From contig NZ_PYSY02000002.1 in assembly GCF_003049685.1 (NCBI RefSeq), forward strand, positions 558,001 to 622,000: 64,000 nt of DNA. The letters run 5' to 3'. The notes under the pieces were generated by a model. It was given only the letters and a program-made list of their open reading frames with translations, had not been told where the DNA came from and made no database searches. Position numbers and translations under genes: made by a program. Source of the DNA: Brucella pituitosa (GTDB lineage Bacteria; Pseudomonadota; Alphaproteobacteria; Rhizobiales; Rhizobiaceae). Of this stretch, positions 10,332 to 18,797 are shown piece by piece. How positions within the stretch are numbered: position 1 is the stretch's first letter; the number at the start of each line of letters is the position of its first letter.

Positions 10332-10376
10332 GTCCTATTCCTCCCGATTAAGAACATTAAGATTGATAAATCCGGT

Positions 10377-11201
10377 TCAGGCGACTTCTGTGGCTTCCCC
10401 CCGTTCGCTACCCTTACCGACATTGGAAGAAACCTGAGCTACGATGAGCTTAATGCCTGCATTTTCCACCATCCGCCGCGCCTCATCCGAAATGCCATCA
10501 TCGGTGATCAGCGTGCTGATACGGTCGAGAGGACAGAGAATGAGACTGGAGCGACGGGTGAATTTCGATGAATCGACCATCAGAACAATATCGTCTGCCT
10601 GGCCCATCAGTTTTTGTTCGCTTTGAATGATCAGTGCGTCCGATTCCATCACGCCGAGAGGGCTGACGCCCTGGCAGCCCATGAACATGCGCCGACCGTA
10701 GAAATTACGGATCACATCATTATCGAAGGGCGAGAGAATAAGGCTCTGATCGCGATATATGGCTCCACCGGGCACAATAACCGTGCTTTTGGATTGACGC
10801 AGAAGATGTTCCGCAATGGCAAAGGAATTGGTCAGCACCTGCAATCGACGCGCTGCGAGATAATGCACCATCTGAAACGTGGTCGAACCGCCATTGATGA
10901 TGATGCTGTCACCTTCCTCACAAAGCGACACAGCCTCACGAGCGATTGCGCGCTTGCGGTCGGTATTTTCAGTCTCCGATACTTTGAAAGGTCGGCCAGC
11001 AAGACTGCCGAGCTGCGGTGGATGAATGGCCTCCGCGCCACCACGCACCCGCTTGATGCGGCCCTGCATATGAAGCGATGCAATGTCGCGCCGAAGGGTC
11101 GCTTCCGACGCCTCCGTTAATTCCACCAGATCCTGAATGGTGATCACCGGCTTTTCCTGAACTGCGCTCAGGATAATACGGTGGCGCTCTCTTTCGTGCA
11201 T
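10377..11201 (-). CDS. rhaR: DeoR-family transcriptional regulator of the rhamnose locus
   Basis: Cytoplasmic DNA-binding repressor of 274 residues. The N-terminal winged helix-turn-helix contains ITIQDLVELTEASEATLRRDIASL, a typical DeoR recognition segment. The C-terminal domain has the sugar-phosphate-isomerase-like sensor fold of this family (for example DSIIINGGSTTFQMVHYL). The ATG at 11201 is chosen because an AGGAGGAG ribosome site precedes it; an alternative start 10 codons upstream has none. Its position ahead of rhaS and opposite rhaD matches the known rhizobial RhaR. The perfect inverted repeat in the divergent region is its probable operator. Confidence 0.9.
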   Translation of the reverse strand: MHERERHRIILSAVQEKPVITIQDLVELTEASEATLRRDIASLHMQGRIKRVRGGAEAIHPPQLGSLAGRPFKVSETENTDRKRAIAREAVSLCEEGDSIIINGGSTTFQMVHYLAARRLQVLTNSFAIAEHLLRQSKSTVIVPGGAIYRDQSLILSPFDNDVIRNFYGRRMFMGCQGVSPLGVMESDALIIQSEQKLMGQADDIVLMVDSSKFTRRSSLILCPLDRISTLITDDGISDEARRMVENAGIKLIVAQVSSNVGKGSERGEATEVA

Positions 11202-11241
11202 GGCTCCTCCTCTTTCTTGTATCAAACACAAATGCGGTCAG

Positions 11242-11314
11242 TGTCAATCACAAACAATCAACTTTATGCAAAATAAGAACGCTAATGCTCATTTATGATT
11301 GTTTGTGATTGACA
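11242..11314. promoter_or_regulatory. Probable RhaR operator: perfect 19-bp inverted repeat
   Basis: tgtcaatcacaaacaatca at 11242-11260 is repeated exactly as its reverse complement at 11296-11314, with 35 bases between. The two arms lie in the shared region between rhaR and rhaD, and each carries an outward-facing TTGACA at its outer end. The geometry suggests a repressor bound to two arms with the DNA looped or bridged between them. The assignment to RhaR is by position only. Confidence 0.75.
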
Positions 11315-11338
11315 TTAATTTGCACATTACGCCATATC
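11309..11338 (+). promoter_or_regulatory. Predicted rhaDI promoter
   Basis: TTGACA at 11309-11314 followed after 17-18 bases by CATATC/CCATAT around 11332-11338. The -35 box lies inside the right operator arm, so a bound repressor would block RNA polymerase. The leader to the rhaD ATG would be about 70 bases. Confidence 0.5.
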
Positions 11339-11413
11339 TGTCGCCAGCATGATCGTTTGTGCGCGAAAAAGAAAGCGCGCAATCAGGTCTTCACCATAAA
11401 ACGGGAGGATGAC

Positions 11414-13510
11414 ATGGTGGCCCAAAGCAGGCTTTTGGATAACCGGTGGGATGATGCCAAAGCAGCGACGCTGGATGAACCGGGCAAACTGCTCTATCGC
11501 TCCAATCTCCTTGGTTCCGACAAGCGCATCACCAATTATGGTGGCGGCAATACGTCTGCAAAGGTTGAGGAAATTGATCCGCTGACGGGCCAGAAGGTAC
11601 AGGTTCTCTGGGTCAAAGGCTCAGGCGGCGACGTCGGCACGATCAAGCTTGATGGCTTTGCCACGCTTTATCAAGACAAGCTCGATGCACTGAAAGGGAT
11701 TTACAAAGGCGTTGACGATGAAGACCGCATGGTCGGCTTTCTTCCGCATTGTACCTTCAACCTCAATCCGCGCGCAGCGTCCATCGATACGCCACTGCAT
11801 GGTTTCGTACCATTCACCCATGTCGATCACATGCATCCGGATGCGATCATCGCGATCGCCGCTTCGAAAAATTCCCGCGAACTGACGGTCGAGATTTTTG
11901 GCGATGACATTGGCTGGCTGCCATGGCGCCGTCCCGGCTTTCAGCTGGGTCTCGACCTCGAAGCCTTTGTGAAGTCAAATCCGAAGGCAAAGGGCGTAGT
12001 CCTTGAAAGTCATGGGCTTTTCACCTGGGCCAATGATGCAAAGACCTGTTATGAGACAACCCTTGCAATCATCAACAAGGCTATTGAATGGCTTGATCAG
12101 AAGACGAGCAGCAAAGCTGCATTCGGCGGAGCTGTTGCGCAAAGCCTTGACGCATCGGAACGTCGCGCCATTGCGGCACGTCTTATGCCGGAGATTCGCG
12201 GGCTGATCAGCAAAGACGAGCGCAAGCTTGGTCATTTCGATGATCAGGATGCCGTGCTTGAATTCGTGAATGCGAAAGATCTTCAGCCGCTGGCCCGCCT
12301 TGGCACATCTTGTCCGGATCATTTCCTGCGCACGAAAATCCGTCCGCTCGTGATCGATTTCAATCCAGCCAAGCCGGATATTGACGGCATCGTTGCCGGA
12401 CTTGAAGCTTCGCTTGAAGCCTATCGCGCTGATTACACGCGCTATTATGAGAGCTGCAAGCACAATAACTCACCCAAAATGCGCGATCCAAACCCGGTGA
12501 TTTTCCTCATTCCCGGCGTTGGAATGCTGTCATTTGCACGCGACAAGGCGACCGCTCGCATTGCTGGCGAGTTCTACGTCAACGCGATCAACGTCATGCG
12601 CGGCGCGTCCGCCGTGTCCGAATATCAGGGCTTGCCTGAACAGGAAGCCTTCGACATCGAATATTGGTTGCTTGAGGAAGCCAAACTTCAGCGTATGCCG
12701 AAGCCTAAAAGCCTTGCAGGTCGAATTGCATTCATCACCGGCGGAGCAGGCGGCATCGGTTATGCGACCGCAGAACGCCTTGCAAGCGAGGGCGCTTGCG
12801 TAGTTTTGGCGGATATTGATGCAGGATCGCTCAAATCCGCTCATGAGAATCTGTCGAAACGCTTCGGCTCAGATCAGGTACGCAGCGTCGAGCTGAATGT
12901 GACTGATGAAAAGGCGGTGATAAATGCCTTCACTGAGGCCAGCGCGGAACTCGGCGGCATCGATATTCTCGTATCCAATGCAGGCATTGCATCGTCGGCA
13001 CCCATCGAGACGACAGAACTTTCGATGTGGAACCGCAATATAGATATTCTGGCAACGGGCTATTTCCTCGTTTCACGCGAGGCGTTCCGCCTGTTTCGAC
13101 GTCAGAAGATCGGTGGCAATGTTGTCTTCGTTGCCTCAAAGAACGGCCTTGCCGCATCACCCGGCGCATCTGCATATTGCACGGCAAAGGCCGCCGAAAT
13201 TCATCTGGCACGTTGTCTGGCGCTTGAAGGTGCAGAGGCTGGCATCCGGGTGAATGTCGTCAACCCTGATGCGGTTTTGCGTGGCTCGAAAATCTGGGAC
13301 GGTGAGTGGCGTGAGCAACGTGCGGCATCTTCCAAAATCGATGTCACGGAACTGGAAGAGCATTACCGCAAGCGCTCACTCTTAAAGCTCAATGTGCTGC
13401 CGGAAGATATTGCGGAAGCGATCTACTTCCTTGCGAGTGATGCCTCGGCCAAATCCACCGGCAATATCATCAATGTGGATGCAGGAAACCAGCAGAGCTT
13501 TCCGCGCTGA
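11414..13510 (+). CDS. rhaD: Bifunctional rhamnulose-1-phosphate aldolase / short-chain alcohol dehydrogenase
   Basis: Cytoplasmic fusion of 698 residues. The N-terminal part (to about residue 420) is a class II aldolase domain with the metal-site stretch FTHVDHMHPDAI; it should cleave rhamnulose 1-phosphate to DHAP and L-lactaldehyde. The C-terminal part is a short-chain dehydrogenase with the NAD loop TGGAGGIG near residue 441, NAG (VSNAGIA) and the YxxxK pair SAYCTAK near residue 586; it should oxidise lactaldehyde. The start at 11414 is set by the GGGAGGAT ribosome site; a more upstream ATG at 11309 falls inside the promoter. It is transcribed with rhaI, divergently from rhaR. Confidence 0.93.
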   Translation: MVAQSRLLDNRWDDAKAATLDEPGKLLYRSNLLGSDKRITNYGGGNTSAKVEEIDPLTGQKVQVLWVKGSGGDVGTIKLDGFATLYQDKLDALKGIYKGVDDEDRMVGFLPHCTFNLNPRAASIDTPLHGFVPFTHVDHMHPDAIIAIAASKNSRELTVEIFGDDIGWLPWRRPGFQLGLDLEAFVKSNPKAKGVVLESHGLFTWANDAKTCYETTLAIINKAIEWLDQKTSSKAAFGGAVAQSLDASERRAIAARLMPEIRGLISKDERKLGHFDDQDAVLEFVNAKDLQPLARLGTSCPDHFLRTKIRPLVIDFNPAKPDIDGIVAGLEASLEAYRADYTRYYESCKHNNSPKMRDPNPVIFLIPGVGMLSFARDKATARIAGEFYVNAINVMRGASAVSEYQGLPEQEAFDIEYWLLEEAKLQRMPKPKSLAGRIAFITGGAGGIGYATAERLASEGACVVLADIDAGSLKSAHENLSKRFGSDQVRSVELNVTDEKAVINAFTEASAELGGIDILVSNAGIASSAPIETTELSMWNRNIDILATGYFLVSREAFRLFRRQKIGGNVVFVASKNGLAASPGASAYCTAKAAEIHLARCLALEGAEAGIRVNVVNPDAVLRGSKIWDGEWREQRAASSKIDVTELEEHYRKRSLLKLNVLPEDIAEAIYFLASDASAKSTGNIINVDAGNQQSFPR

Positions 13511-13586
13511 TCATTGAAAAGGCGGGCGAGGCGATCTTGCCTTCCTGCCTTTTATCCAGGAAATTGAGGACATTCTGGGAGGAACC

Positions 13587-14879
13587 ATGTCCGAACAACG
13601 TATTGCAGCCGATTTCATCGCTGAGCATAATTTCGGTTACGAAGACGCATTGAAGAGCGACTATCAGGCCCTTGGCGAGCAGCTTGCACGTCGCGGCATT
13701 GAAATCGACAAGATAACCCAAAAAGTCGCGGAATATTTTGTTGCCGTGCCTTCATGGGGTACAGGCACCGGGGGCACACGCTTCGGTCGTTTCCCCGGTC
13801 GCGGTGAACCACGCGGTATTTTCGACAAGCTCAATGATTGTGCTGTCATCAACGAGCTCTCCCGCGCAACACCGAATGTCTCGCTGCATATTCCATGGGA
13901 TAAAGCTGATCCAAAAAAGCTGATGGCACATGCCACTGCCTTGGGACTTGGTTTTGACGCAATGAATTCCAACACGTTTGCAGATTCAGCCGATCAGCAA
14001 CATTCCTATAAATATGGCTCGCTCACGCATGTGGATGCGGCGGTCCGCGCGCAGGCTGTTGAACATAATATTGAGTGTATCGAAATCGGAAATGCCATTG
14101 GTTCAAAAGCGTTGACCGTTTGGCTTGCTGACGGCTCCAACTTTCCGGGCCAGCAGAATTTCACCCGCGCATTCGAGCGCTATCTGCATTCGATGGGCGA
14201 GATTTATAAGGTACTCCCGGACGATTGGCGGCTGTTTTCCGAACATAAAATGTATGAACCAGCCTTTTATTCCACCGTCGTACAGGACTGGGGCACCAAT
14301 TATCTCATTGCGACTACACTCGGTCAGAAAGCACAATGTCTCGTCGATCTCGGTCACCATGCTCCCAACACCAATATCGAAATGATCGTTGCGCGACTAA
14401 TGCAGTTCGGAAAACTTGGCGGCTTCCACTTTAACGACAGTAAATATGGCGACGACGATCTCGATGCAGGATCTATCGATCCATATCGCCTGTTCCTCGT
14501 CTTCAATGAGTTGGTTGATGCGGATTATCGCGGTATGAAGGATTTTCATCCCGCCCACATGATTGATCAGTCGCATAATGTAACCGATCCACTGGAAAGT
14601 CTTATCTCTTCAGCAAATGAAATCCGCCGCGCCTATGCGCAAGCACTATTGGTGGATCGTGAAGCGCTGGAAACCTATCAGCAGGAAAATGACGCACTCA
14701 TGGCGTCAGATACGCTGAAACGTGCTTATCGCACAGATGTAGAACCGATATTGGCCGAAGCACGTCGCCGAACAGGCGGTGCAATCGAGCCGATCTCAGC
14801 TTATCGCGCGAGTGGCTATCGTGAGAAAGTTGCCAGGAAGCGCCCGGAAAGCAGAAGCGACGGCGGCGCTTTCAACTAA
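13587..14879 (+). CDS. rhaI: L-rhamnose isomerase, rhizobial type
   Basis: Cytoplasmic metal-dependent TIM-barrel isomerase of 430 residues converting L-rhamnose to L-rhamnulose. Characteristic stretches are VPSWGTGTGGTRFGRFPGRG near residue 50, DLGHHAPNTNIEMIVARLM with a likely metal-ligand His, and LGGFHFNDSKYGDDDLDAG. This last one is shared by Pseudomonas stutzeri-type rhamnose isomerases and differs from the E. coli enzyme. A ribosome site (GGGAGGAACC) precedes the ATG at 13587. It lies 76 bases after rhaD and is followed by an intrinsic terminator. Confidence 0.92.
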   Translation: MSEQRIAADFIAEHNFGYEDALKSDYQALGEQLARRGIEIDKITQKVAEYFVAVPSWGTGTGGTRFGRFPGRGEPRGIFDKLNDCAVINELSRATPNVSLHIPWDKADPKKLMAHATALGLGFDAMNSNTFADSADQQHSYKYGSLTHVDAAVRAQAVEHNIECIEIGNAIGSKALTVWLADGSNFPGQQNFTRAFERYLHSMGEIYKVLPDDWRLFSEHKMYEPAFYSTVVQDWGTNYLIATTLGQKAQCLVDLGHHAPNTNIEMIVARLMQFGKLGGFHFNDSKYGDDDLDAGSIDPYRLFLVFNELVDADYRGMKDFHPAHMIDQSHNVTDPLESLISSANEIRRAYAQALLVDREALETYQQENDALMASDTLKRAYRTDVEPILAEARRRTGGAIEPISAYRASGYREKVARKRPESRSDGGAFN

Positions 14880-14892
14880 GGCATATCTCAAT

Positions 14893-14930
14893 CGGGGAGC
14901 GTCCTTATAAGAACGCTCCCCGTTTCTTTT
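14893..14930 (+). terminator. Intrinsic terminator after rhaI
   Basis: cggggagcgt at 14893-14902 pairs with acgctccccg at 14913-14922, and the stem is extended inward by ctt/aag. TTTCTTTT follows directly. It closes the rhaDI transcript. Confidence 0.88.
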
Positions 14931-14935
14931 GGTCT

Positions 14936-14983
14936 AGAGCATGTCTCCCAAAAGTGGGAACCGGTTTTGGGATAAAGACATGC
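14936..14983. repeat. Palindromic intergenic repeat, copy 1
   Basis: An imperfect dyad with arms gcatgtct (14939-14946) and agacatgc (14976-14983) around an inner cccaaaa/ttttggg pair. The pattern GAGC-ATG-CCCAAAAGTG-GAA-CGGTTTTGGGATAA matches the copy at 37493-37537 and the half copy at 43031-43060 in this window. Confidence 0.7.
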
Positions 14984-14998
14984 GTAAAAACAAATGGA

Positions 14999-15040
14999 TA
15001 GAGCATTTCCAATGACTCAAGCAAAACAGGAAATGCTCTA
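14999..15040. repeat. Perfect 12-bp inverted repeat ending in alkB
   Basis: tagagcatttcc at 14999-15010 and ggaaatgctcta at 15029-15040 are exact reverse complements, 18 bases apart. The right arm includes the alkB stop codon (TAG on the minus strand, 15038-15040). It may also act as an alkB terminator, but it lacks a long T-run. Confidence 0.7.
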
Positions 15041-15676
15041 TTGAGCTTTTCTGAATGTCAGATTGTAGCGATAGCGCCCCAAATGCGGGTGTTCACCGTC
15101 TTTGAGCGCCAGAATACCGTGATAGAACAGTCTTGACGGGCCGCCCCAGACGACCACGTCGCCATGATGCAGCACAAATTTGCGCACCGGGTCATTGCGC
15201 TGCAAACCACCGAACTGAAATGTCGCGGGAAGGCCAAGCGATACGGACACAATCGGATTGGTGAAATCCTTTTCGTCCTTATCCTGATGCAGCGACATCT
15301 TAGCGCCCGGTTCATAGCGATTAATCAGGCAGGCATCGGGTGAAAATGCAGCGTAACCCGCTTCCTGCGCAGCAATTTCCGCAAGGCTGCGCAAAGCATC
15401 CGGCATCTGAGGCCAGGGCCGGTCAGTCTCCGGATCGACTGGACTGTAACGATAGCCGCGTCGATCCGTGACCCAACCGTATTTGCCACAATTGGTCATC
15501 GCCACTGACATGCGAAAACCGCCCGGGGTCGTCATGTGGCGAAACGGTGCTTCACCAGCAACACCTTCTAAGGCACTGATAATATTTTTGTCGTTCGCAA
15601 GAGCAAAGCTGCGCAAAAGCACGGCACCGTCCGCGAGATCTTCGCGTGTTTCGAGACTGGAAAAGAGATCGTTCAT
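15038..15676 (-). CDS. alkB: AlkB-type alpha-ketoglutarate-dependent DNA/RNA repair dioxygenase
   Basis: Fe(II) and 2-oxoglutarate-dependent enzyme of 212 residues that removes methyl lesions such as 1-methyladenine and 3-methylcytosine from nucleic acids. All the active-site residues are visible: iron ligands H130, D132 (LHQDKDE) and H186 (FYHG), and 2-oxoglutarate arginines R203 and R209 in RYRYNLTFR. Length and spacing are close to E. coli AlkB (H131, D133, H187, R204, R210). No ada or alkA gene is adjacent, so it is not in an Ada-type operon here. It is divergent from the Rrf2 gene; the stop codon lies in an inverted repeat. Confidence 0.95.
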   Translation of the reverse strand: MNDLFSSLETREDLADGAVLLRSFALANDKNIISALEGVAGEAPFRHMTTPGGFRMSVAMTNCGKYGWVTDRRGYRYSPVDPETDRPWPQMPDALRSLAEIAAQEAGYAAFSPDACLINRYEPGAKMSLHQDKDEKDFTNPIVSVSLGLPATFQFGGLQRNDPVRKFVLHHGDVVVWGGPSRLFYHGILALKDGEHPHLGRYRYNLTFRKAQ

Positions 15677-15739
15677 TGAGCGATCTTAGCACAAAGCCTT
15701 GCCACTTCTTCCCGAAAGTTGCTTCCAAACTTTGTGCTC

Positions 15740-15775
15740 TTGACAACGCTCAAGACTCGTAACATATAAAGTTAC
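15740..15775 (+). promoter_or_regulatory. Promoter and probable Rrf2 operator, leaderless start
   Basis: TTGACA at 15740-15745 and ATATAA at 15764-15769 are 18 bases apart. GTAAC at 15759-15763 and GTTAC at 15771-15775 form an inverted repeat that overlaps the -10 box and ends on the base before the ATG. Transcription would begin at or next to the ATG, and no ribosome site is present. Confidence 0.6.
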
Positions 15776-16243
15776 ATGAAAAGAGATAGCAAATTATCGG
15801 GCGTTCTGCACGTCCTCCTTCACATGGCAGAATATCAGAAGCCGGTGACTTCTGAGGTGCTGGCCAAAGCAATGGGCACCAATCCTGTTGTTGTCCGCCG
15901 TGTTATGGGCGGCCTGCGTGAGCAGGGTTATGTTCGTTCCGAAAAAGGACACGGTGGCGGTTGGGAGATTGCCTGCGATCTATCAAAGGTCACGTTGCGA
16001 GACATCTATAATGCCATCGGCAAACCTTCGTTGCTTGCCATGAGCAACCGTACCGAAATGCCGGGATGCATCGTTGAGCAGGCAGTCAATGCTTCTCTGA
16101 ATAAAGCGTTTCACGATGCTGAGGAACTCTTGTTGAAGCGCTTTGGCGAAGTTTCACTCGCCATGTTGAGCGAGGATTTCCATAAACGCGCCCTCGAACG
16201 CGGCGCGACATTCGATCTGGAGACAGCGCATGACGCATCATGA
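15776..16243 (+). CDS. Rrf2-family transcriptional regulator
   Basis: DNA-binding protein of 155 residues with an N-terminal winged helix (SGVLHVLLHMAEYQKPVTSEVLAKAMG, then VVVRRVMGGLREQGYVRSEKG) followed by the dimerisation helix. It lacks the three-cysteine cluster of IscR-like members: only C66-region and GCI cysteines are seen, so it resembles YwnA-type or redox-sensing members without an Fe-S cluster. It overlaps the next gene by 14 bases, so it probably controls that flavoprotein and itself through the GTAAC/GTTAC dyad. The ATG at 15776 has no ribosome site, fitting a leaderless mRNA. Confidence 0.88.
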   Translation: MKRDSKLSGVLHVLLHMAEYQKPVTSEVLAKAMGTNPVVVRRVMGGLREQGYVRSEKGHGGGWEIACDLSKVTLRDIYNAIGKPSLLAMSNRTEMPGCIVEQAVNASLNKAFHDAEELLLKRFGEVSLAMLSEDFHKRALERGATFDLETAHDAS

Positions 16244-17132
16244 TGCAATCATTATCGGCGGTAGCTTTGCCGGACTTACCGCTGCAACTTACATCGCACG
16301 CGGCAGACGATCAGTCCGCGTGATCGACGCAGGCGAACCCCGCAATCGCTTCGCTGAGCATTCGCATGGCTTCTTCGCACAGGATGGAAGTAATCCGGCA
16401 GCCATGCTCGAAACGGCAAGGGCTCAGGTACAAGCCTATCCAAGTGTCACAATAACCCACGGGAAGGCGATAGGTGGAGTCGGCGAGATTGATGATTTTT
16501 CAGTACAGCTCGATTCAGGCGAGACAGTGCGCGGACGCAGGCTCATTTTTGCCTTTGGCATCTCGGACGTGTTACCAGATGTTCCGGGGCTTGCGGAACG
16601 ATGGGGCAGTTCGGTAATCCACTGCCCATATTGCCATGGTTATGAGTTCAGCGGCAGAAAACTTGGCGTGCTGAACCTTTCACCCATGTCTGTCCATCAG
16701 GCCATGCTGATCGCGGAATGGGGGCCAACGACATTCTATTTGAACGGTGGCGATGAACCGGATGCTGCGACACTCACAGAGCTGGAAAAGCGTGGCATCA
16801 ATATAGAATCTGCCAAAGTGGCCCATTTACGAGGCGAGGGCACTTCTCTGTCGGAGATTGAATTGGCTGACGGCCGGATGTCGTCTGCGGAAGCTCTGTA
16901 TATAGCCCCCCGCAATCGGCTCAATAGTTCCATTGCCGAGCAATTCGGCTGCACGCTTGAGGACATGCCACTCGGTAAAACCATCAAGACCGACGAGATG
17001 AAAGCGACCAGTGTTGCGGGAATTTATGCAGCGGGCGATGTTTCGCGCGGCGCGCATAGTGTTGCCTGGTCGGTTTCAGACGGCGTTACCGCAGGCGTCT
17101 CGGCTCACCGCTCGCTAGTCTTCCAGAGCTAG
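16230..17132 (+). CDS. Thioredoxin-reductase-like FAD/NAD(P) oxidoreductase
   Basis: Cytoplasmic flavoprotein of 300 residues. The FAD-binding loop is IIGGSFAGLTAA at residues 8-19, the redox-active CPYC pair is at residues 132-135 within HCPYCHGYEF, and the C-terminal FAD motif is GIYAAGDVSRG. The usual NADPH loop GxGxxA is missing; the equivalent is LGVLNLSPMSVHQA. This is the pattern of small HypX/GliT-like relatives rather than housekeeping TrxB. It probably reduces a low-molecular-weight disulfide or a thioredoxin-like partner that is not encoded nearby. It is translated together with the overlapping Rrf2 regulator. Confidence 0.85.
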   Translation: MTHHDAIIIGGSFAGLTAATYIARGRRSVRVIDAGEPRNRFAEHSHGFFAQDGSNPAAMLETARAQVQAYPSVTITHGKAIGGVGEIDDFSVQLDSGETVRGRRLIFAFGISDVLPDVPGLAERWGSSVIHCPYCHGYEFSGRKLGVLNLSPMSVHQAMLIAEWGPTTFYLNGGDEPDAATLTELEKRGINIESAKVAHLRGEGTSLSEIELADGRMSSAEALYIAPRNRLNSSIAEQFGCTLEDMPLGKTIKTDEMKATSVAGIYAAGDVSRGAHSVAWSVSDGVTAGVSAHRSLVFQS

Positions 17133-17142
17133 ATTGCATTGT

Positions 17143-17170
17143 AAAAAACGGGGCTAATACCCCGTTTTTA
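17143..17170. terminator. Bidirectional intrinsic terminator
   Basis: aaaaacgggg and ccccgttttt form a stem with the 6-base loop ctaata (17154-17159). It lies between the convergent flavoprotein and opp ATPase genes, with A/T tracts on both sides. Confidence 0.88.
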
Positions 17171-17185
17171 TTTTGTAATTTAGAG

Positions 17186-18796
17186 CTAAGCATCAGTGCC
17201 GAAACGCTCCTCGCTGAGTGCCGCCGCCATCAGCGCTTTGGTATATTCCTCACGCGGACTATCGAAGACCTGCTCTGTATCGCCTTGCTCCACGATCTTA
17301 CCGTTCTTCATCACGATCACGTAGTCTGATACCGCACGGACCACTGCCATATCATGGCTGATGAAGAGGTAAGAAAGCCCATGATCCTTTTGCAAATCGC
17401 GCAAGAGCGTGACGATCTGCTTTTGGACCGAGCGATCAAGCGCACTTGTCGGCTCGTCAAGTACGATCACCTTTGGCTTCAAGATCATGGTGCGTGCAAT
17501 GGCGATGCGCTGACGCTGACCACCCGAGAACTCGTGCGGATAGCGATTGCGCATCGCCGGGTCCATGTCGACTTCCTTAAGCGCTTCACAGGCACGGCGG
17601 TCGCGTTCCTTGGCCGAAAGGTTCGGCTCATGGATCAAAAGCCCTTCGGTGATGATGCGGCCCACAGTCATGCGTGGGCTTAGGGAACCGAACGGATCCT
17701 GGAACACAAGCTGCAGCTCGCGGCGCTTTGGACGCATTGCCTGCGATTCCGTCGGCAATTCTTTGCCGAGATAAGCGATGCGGCCTTCTGACGGGAGCAG
17801 ACGCAGAATGGCGCGACCGAGCGTAGACTTGCCGGAACCGGATTCCCCGACAATACCGATGGTCTGGCCTTGTTTGAGAGTCAGAGAAACATCGTTGACG
17901 GCTGTGAGATAGGTTGCCGTGCCCAGCCAAGGTTTGTTGATAAGGAAATTGACCTTCACATTATCAGCACGGATGAGCACCGGCGCTCCATCAGGCGGTG
18001 AGAGTTTTTCACCTTCCGGTTCAGCATCCAGCAGCATCTTCGTATAAGGATGCTCTGGTGCTGTGAAGAGTTTCTCGGTTTCGTTGGTTTCGACCACTTC
18101 GCCGTAACGCATGACATAAACCCGGTCCGCAAAGCGGCGAACAATCCCGAGATCATGCGTGATGAAGACCACCGCCATGCCGAGCCGCTTTTGCAGATCT
18201 GCCAGCAGGTCGAGTATCTGCGCCTGAATGGTAACGTCGAGCGCAGTCGTCGGCTCGTCAGCGATCAGAACATCCGGCTCGTTGGCGAGCGCCATGGCAA
18301 TCATCACACGCTGGCGCTGTCCGCCCGAAAGCTCATAAGGATAGCTGTCGATGCGGCGCTCCGGTTCCGGAATGCCAACCAGTTTGAGCAATTCAAGAAT
18401 ACGCGGGCGCGCTTCCTTTTTGCTCATGCCACGATGATATCGCAGCGGTTCGGCCAACTGATCGCCAATGCGATAAAGCGGGTCGAGCGAGGTCATCGGC
18501 TCCTGAAAGATCATCGTGATCTTTGCACCGCGTATCTTATTGAGTGCCTTATCGGTCATACCGATCAGGTCCTGCCCGCGATAGAGCGCTTGCCCAGTAG
18601 CCTTCCCGTTCTGGGCCAGCAGGCCCATCATCGCCATGGTTGTCTGACTTTTACCGGACCCGGACTCACCGACGATAGCGACGGTCTCACCGGCTTTGAC
18701 ATCCAGATTGATGCCACGGACGGCTTCAACCGGTCCGTCGTTTGTATCGAAGGTAACGCGCAGGTCGTGCACGCTCAGAATGTTTTCGTTCGTCAT
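17186..18796 (-). CDS. Oligopeptide ABC transporter ATPase, fused OppD-OppF type
   Basis: ATPase of 536 residues with two complete nucleotide-binding domains. Walker [12 protein letters not shown] and signature LSGGQRQR occur in the first half, and [11 protein letters not shown] with FSGGQRQR in the second. Walker B motifs are [12 protein letters not shown] and [12 protein letters not shown]. Both halves have the oligopeptide-type C-terminal extension. The single chain replaces separate OppD and OppF subunits, as in YejF-like proteins. The start at 18796 lies one base beyond the oppC stop and has AAGGATC upstream. It is the last gene of the opp operon and ends at the 17143-17170 hairpin. Confidence 0.92.
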   Translation of the reverse strand: MTNENILSVHDLRVTFDTNDGPVEAVRGINLDVKAGETVAIVGESGSGKSQTTMAMMGLLAQNGKATGQALYRGQDLIGMTDKALNKIRGAKITMIFQEPMTSLDPLYRIGDQLAEPLRYHRGMSKKEARPRILELLKLVGIPEPERRIDSYPYELSGGQRQRVMIAMALANEPDVLIADEPTTALDVTIQAQILDLLADLQKRLGMAVVFITHDLGIVRRFADRVYVMRYGEVVETNETEKLFTAPEHPYTKMLLDAEPEGEKLSPPDGAPVLIRADNVKVNFLINKPWLGTATYLTAVNDVSLTLKQGQTIGIVGESGSGKSTLGRAILRLLPSEGRIAYLGKELPTESQAMRPKRRELQLVFQDPFGSLSPRMTVGRIITEGLLIHEPNLSAKERDRRACEALKEVDMDPAMRNRYPHEFSGGQRQRIAIARTMILKPKVIVLDEPTSALDRSVQKQIVTLLRDLQKDHGLSYLFISHDMAVVRAVSDYVIVMKNGKIVEQGDTEQVFDSPREEYTKALMAAALSEERFGTDA

Positions 18797-18797
18797 C

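Noticed and set aside
11204-11247. A mirror-image promoter for rhaR (TTGACA on the minus strand with GATACA after 18 bases)
   Set aside because: Transcription would begin about 10 bases before the ATG and cut into the ribosome site, so it is weaker than the rhaD promoter. The rhaR promoter remains open.
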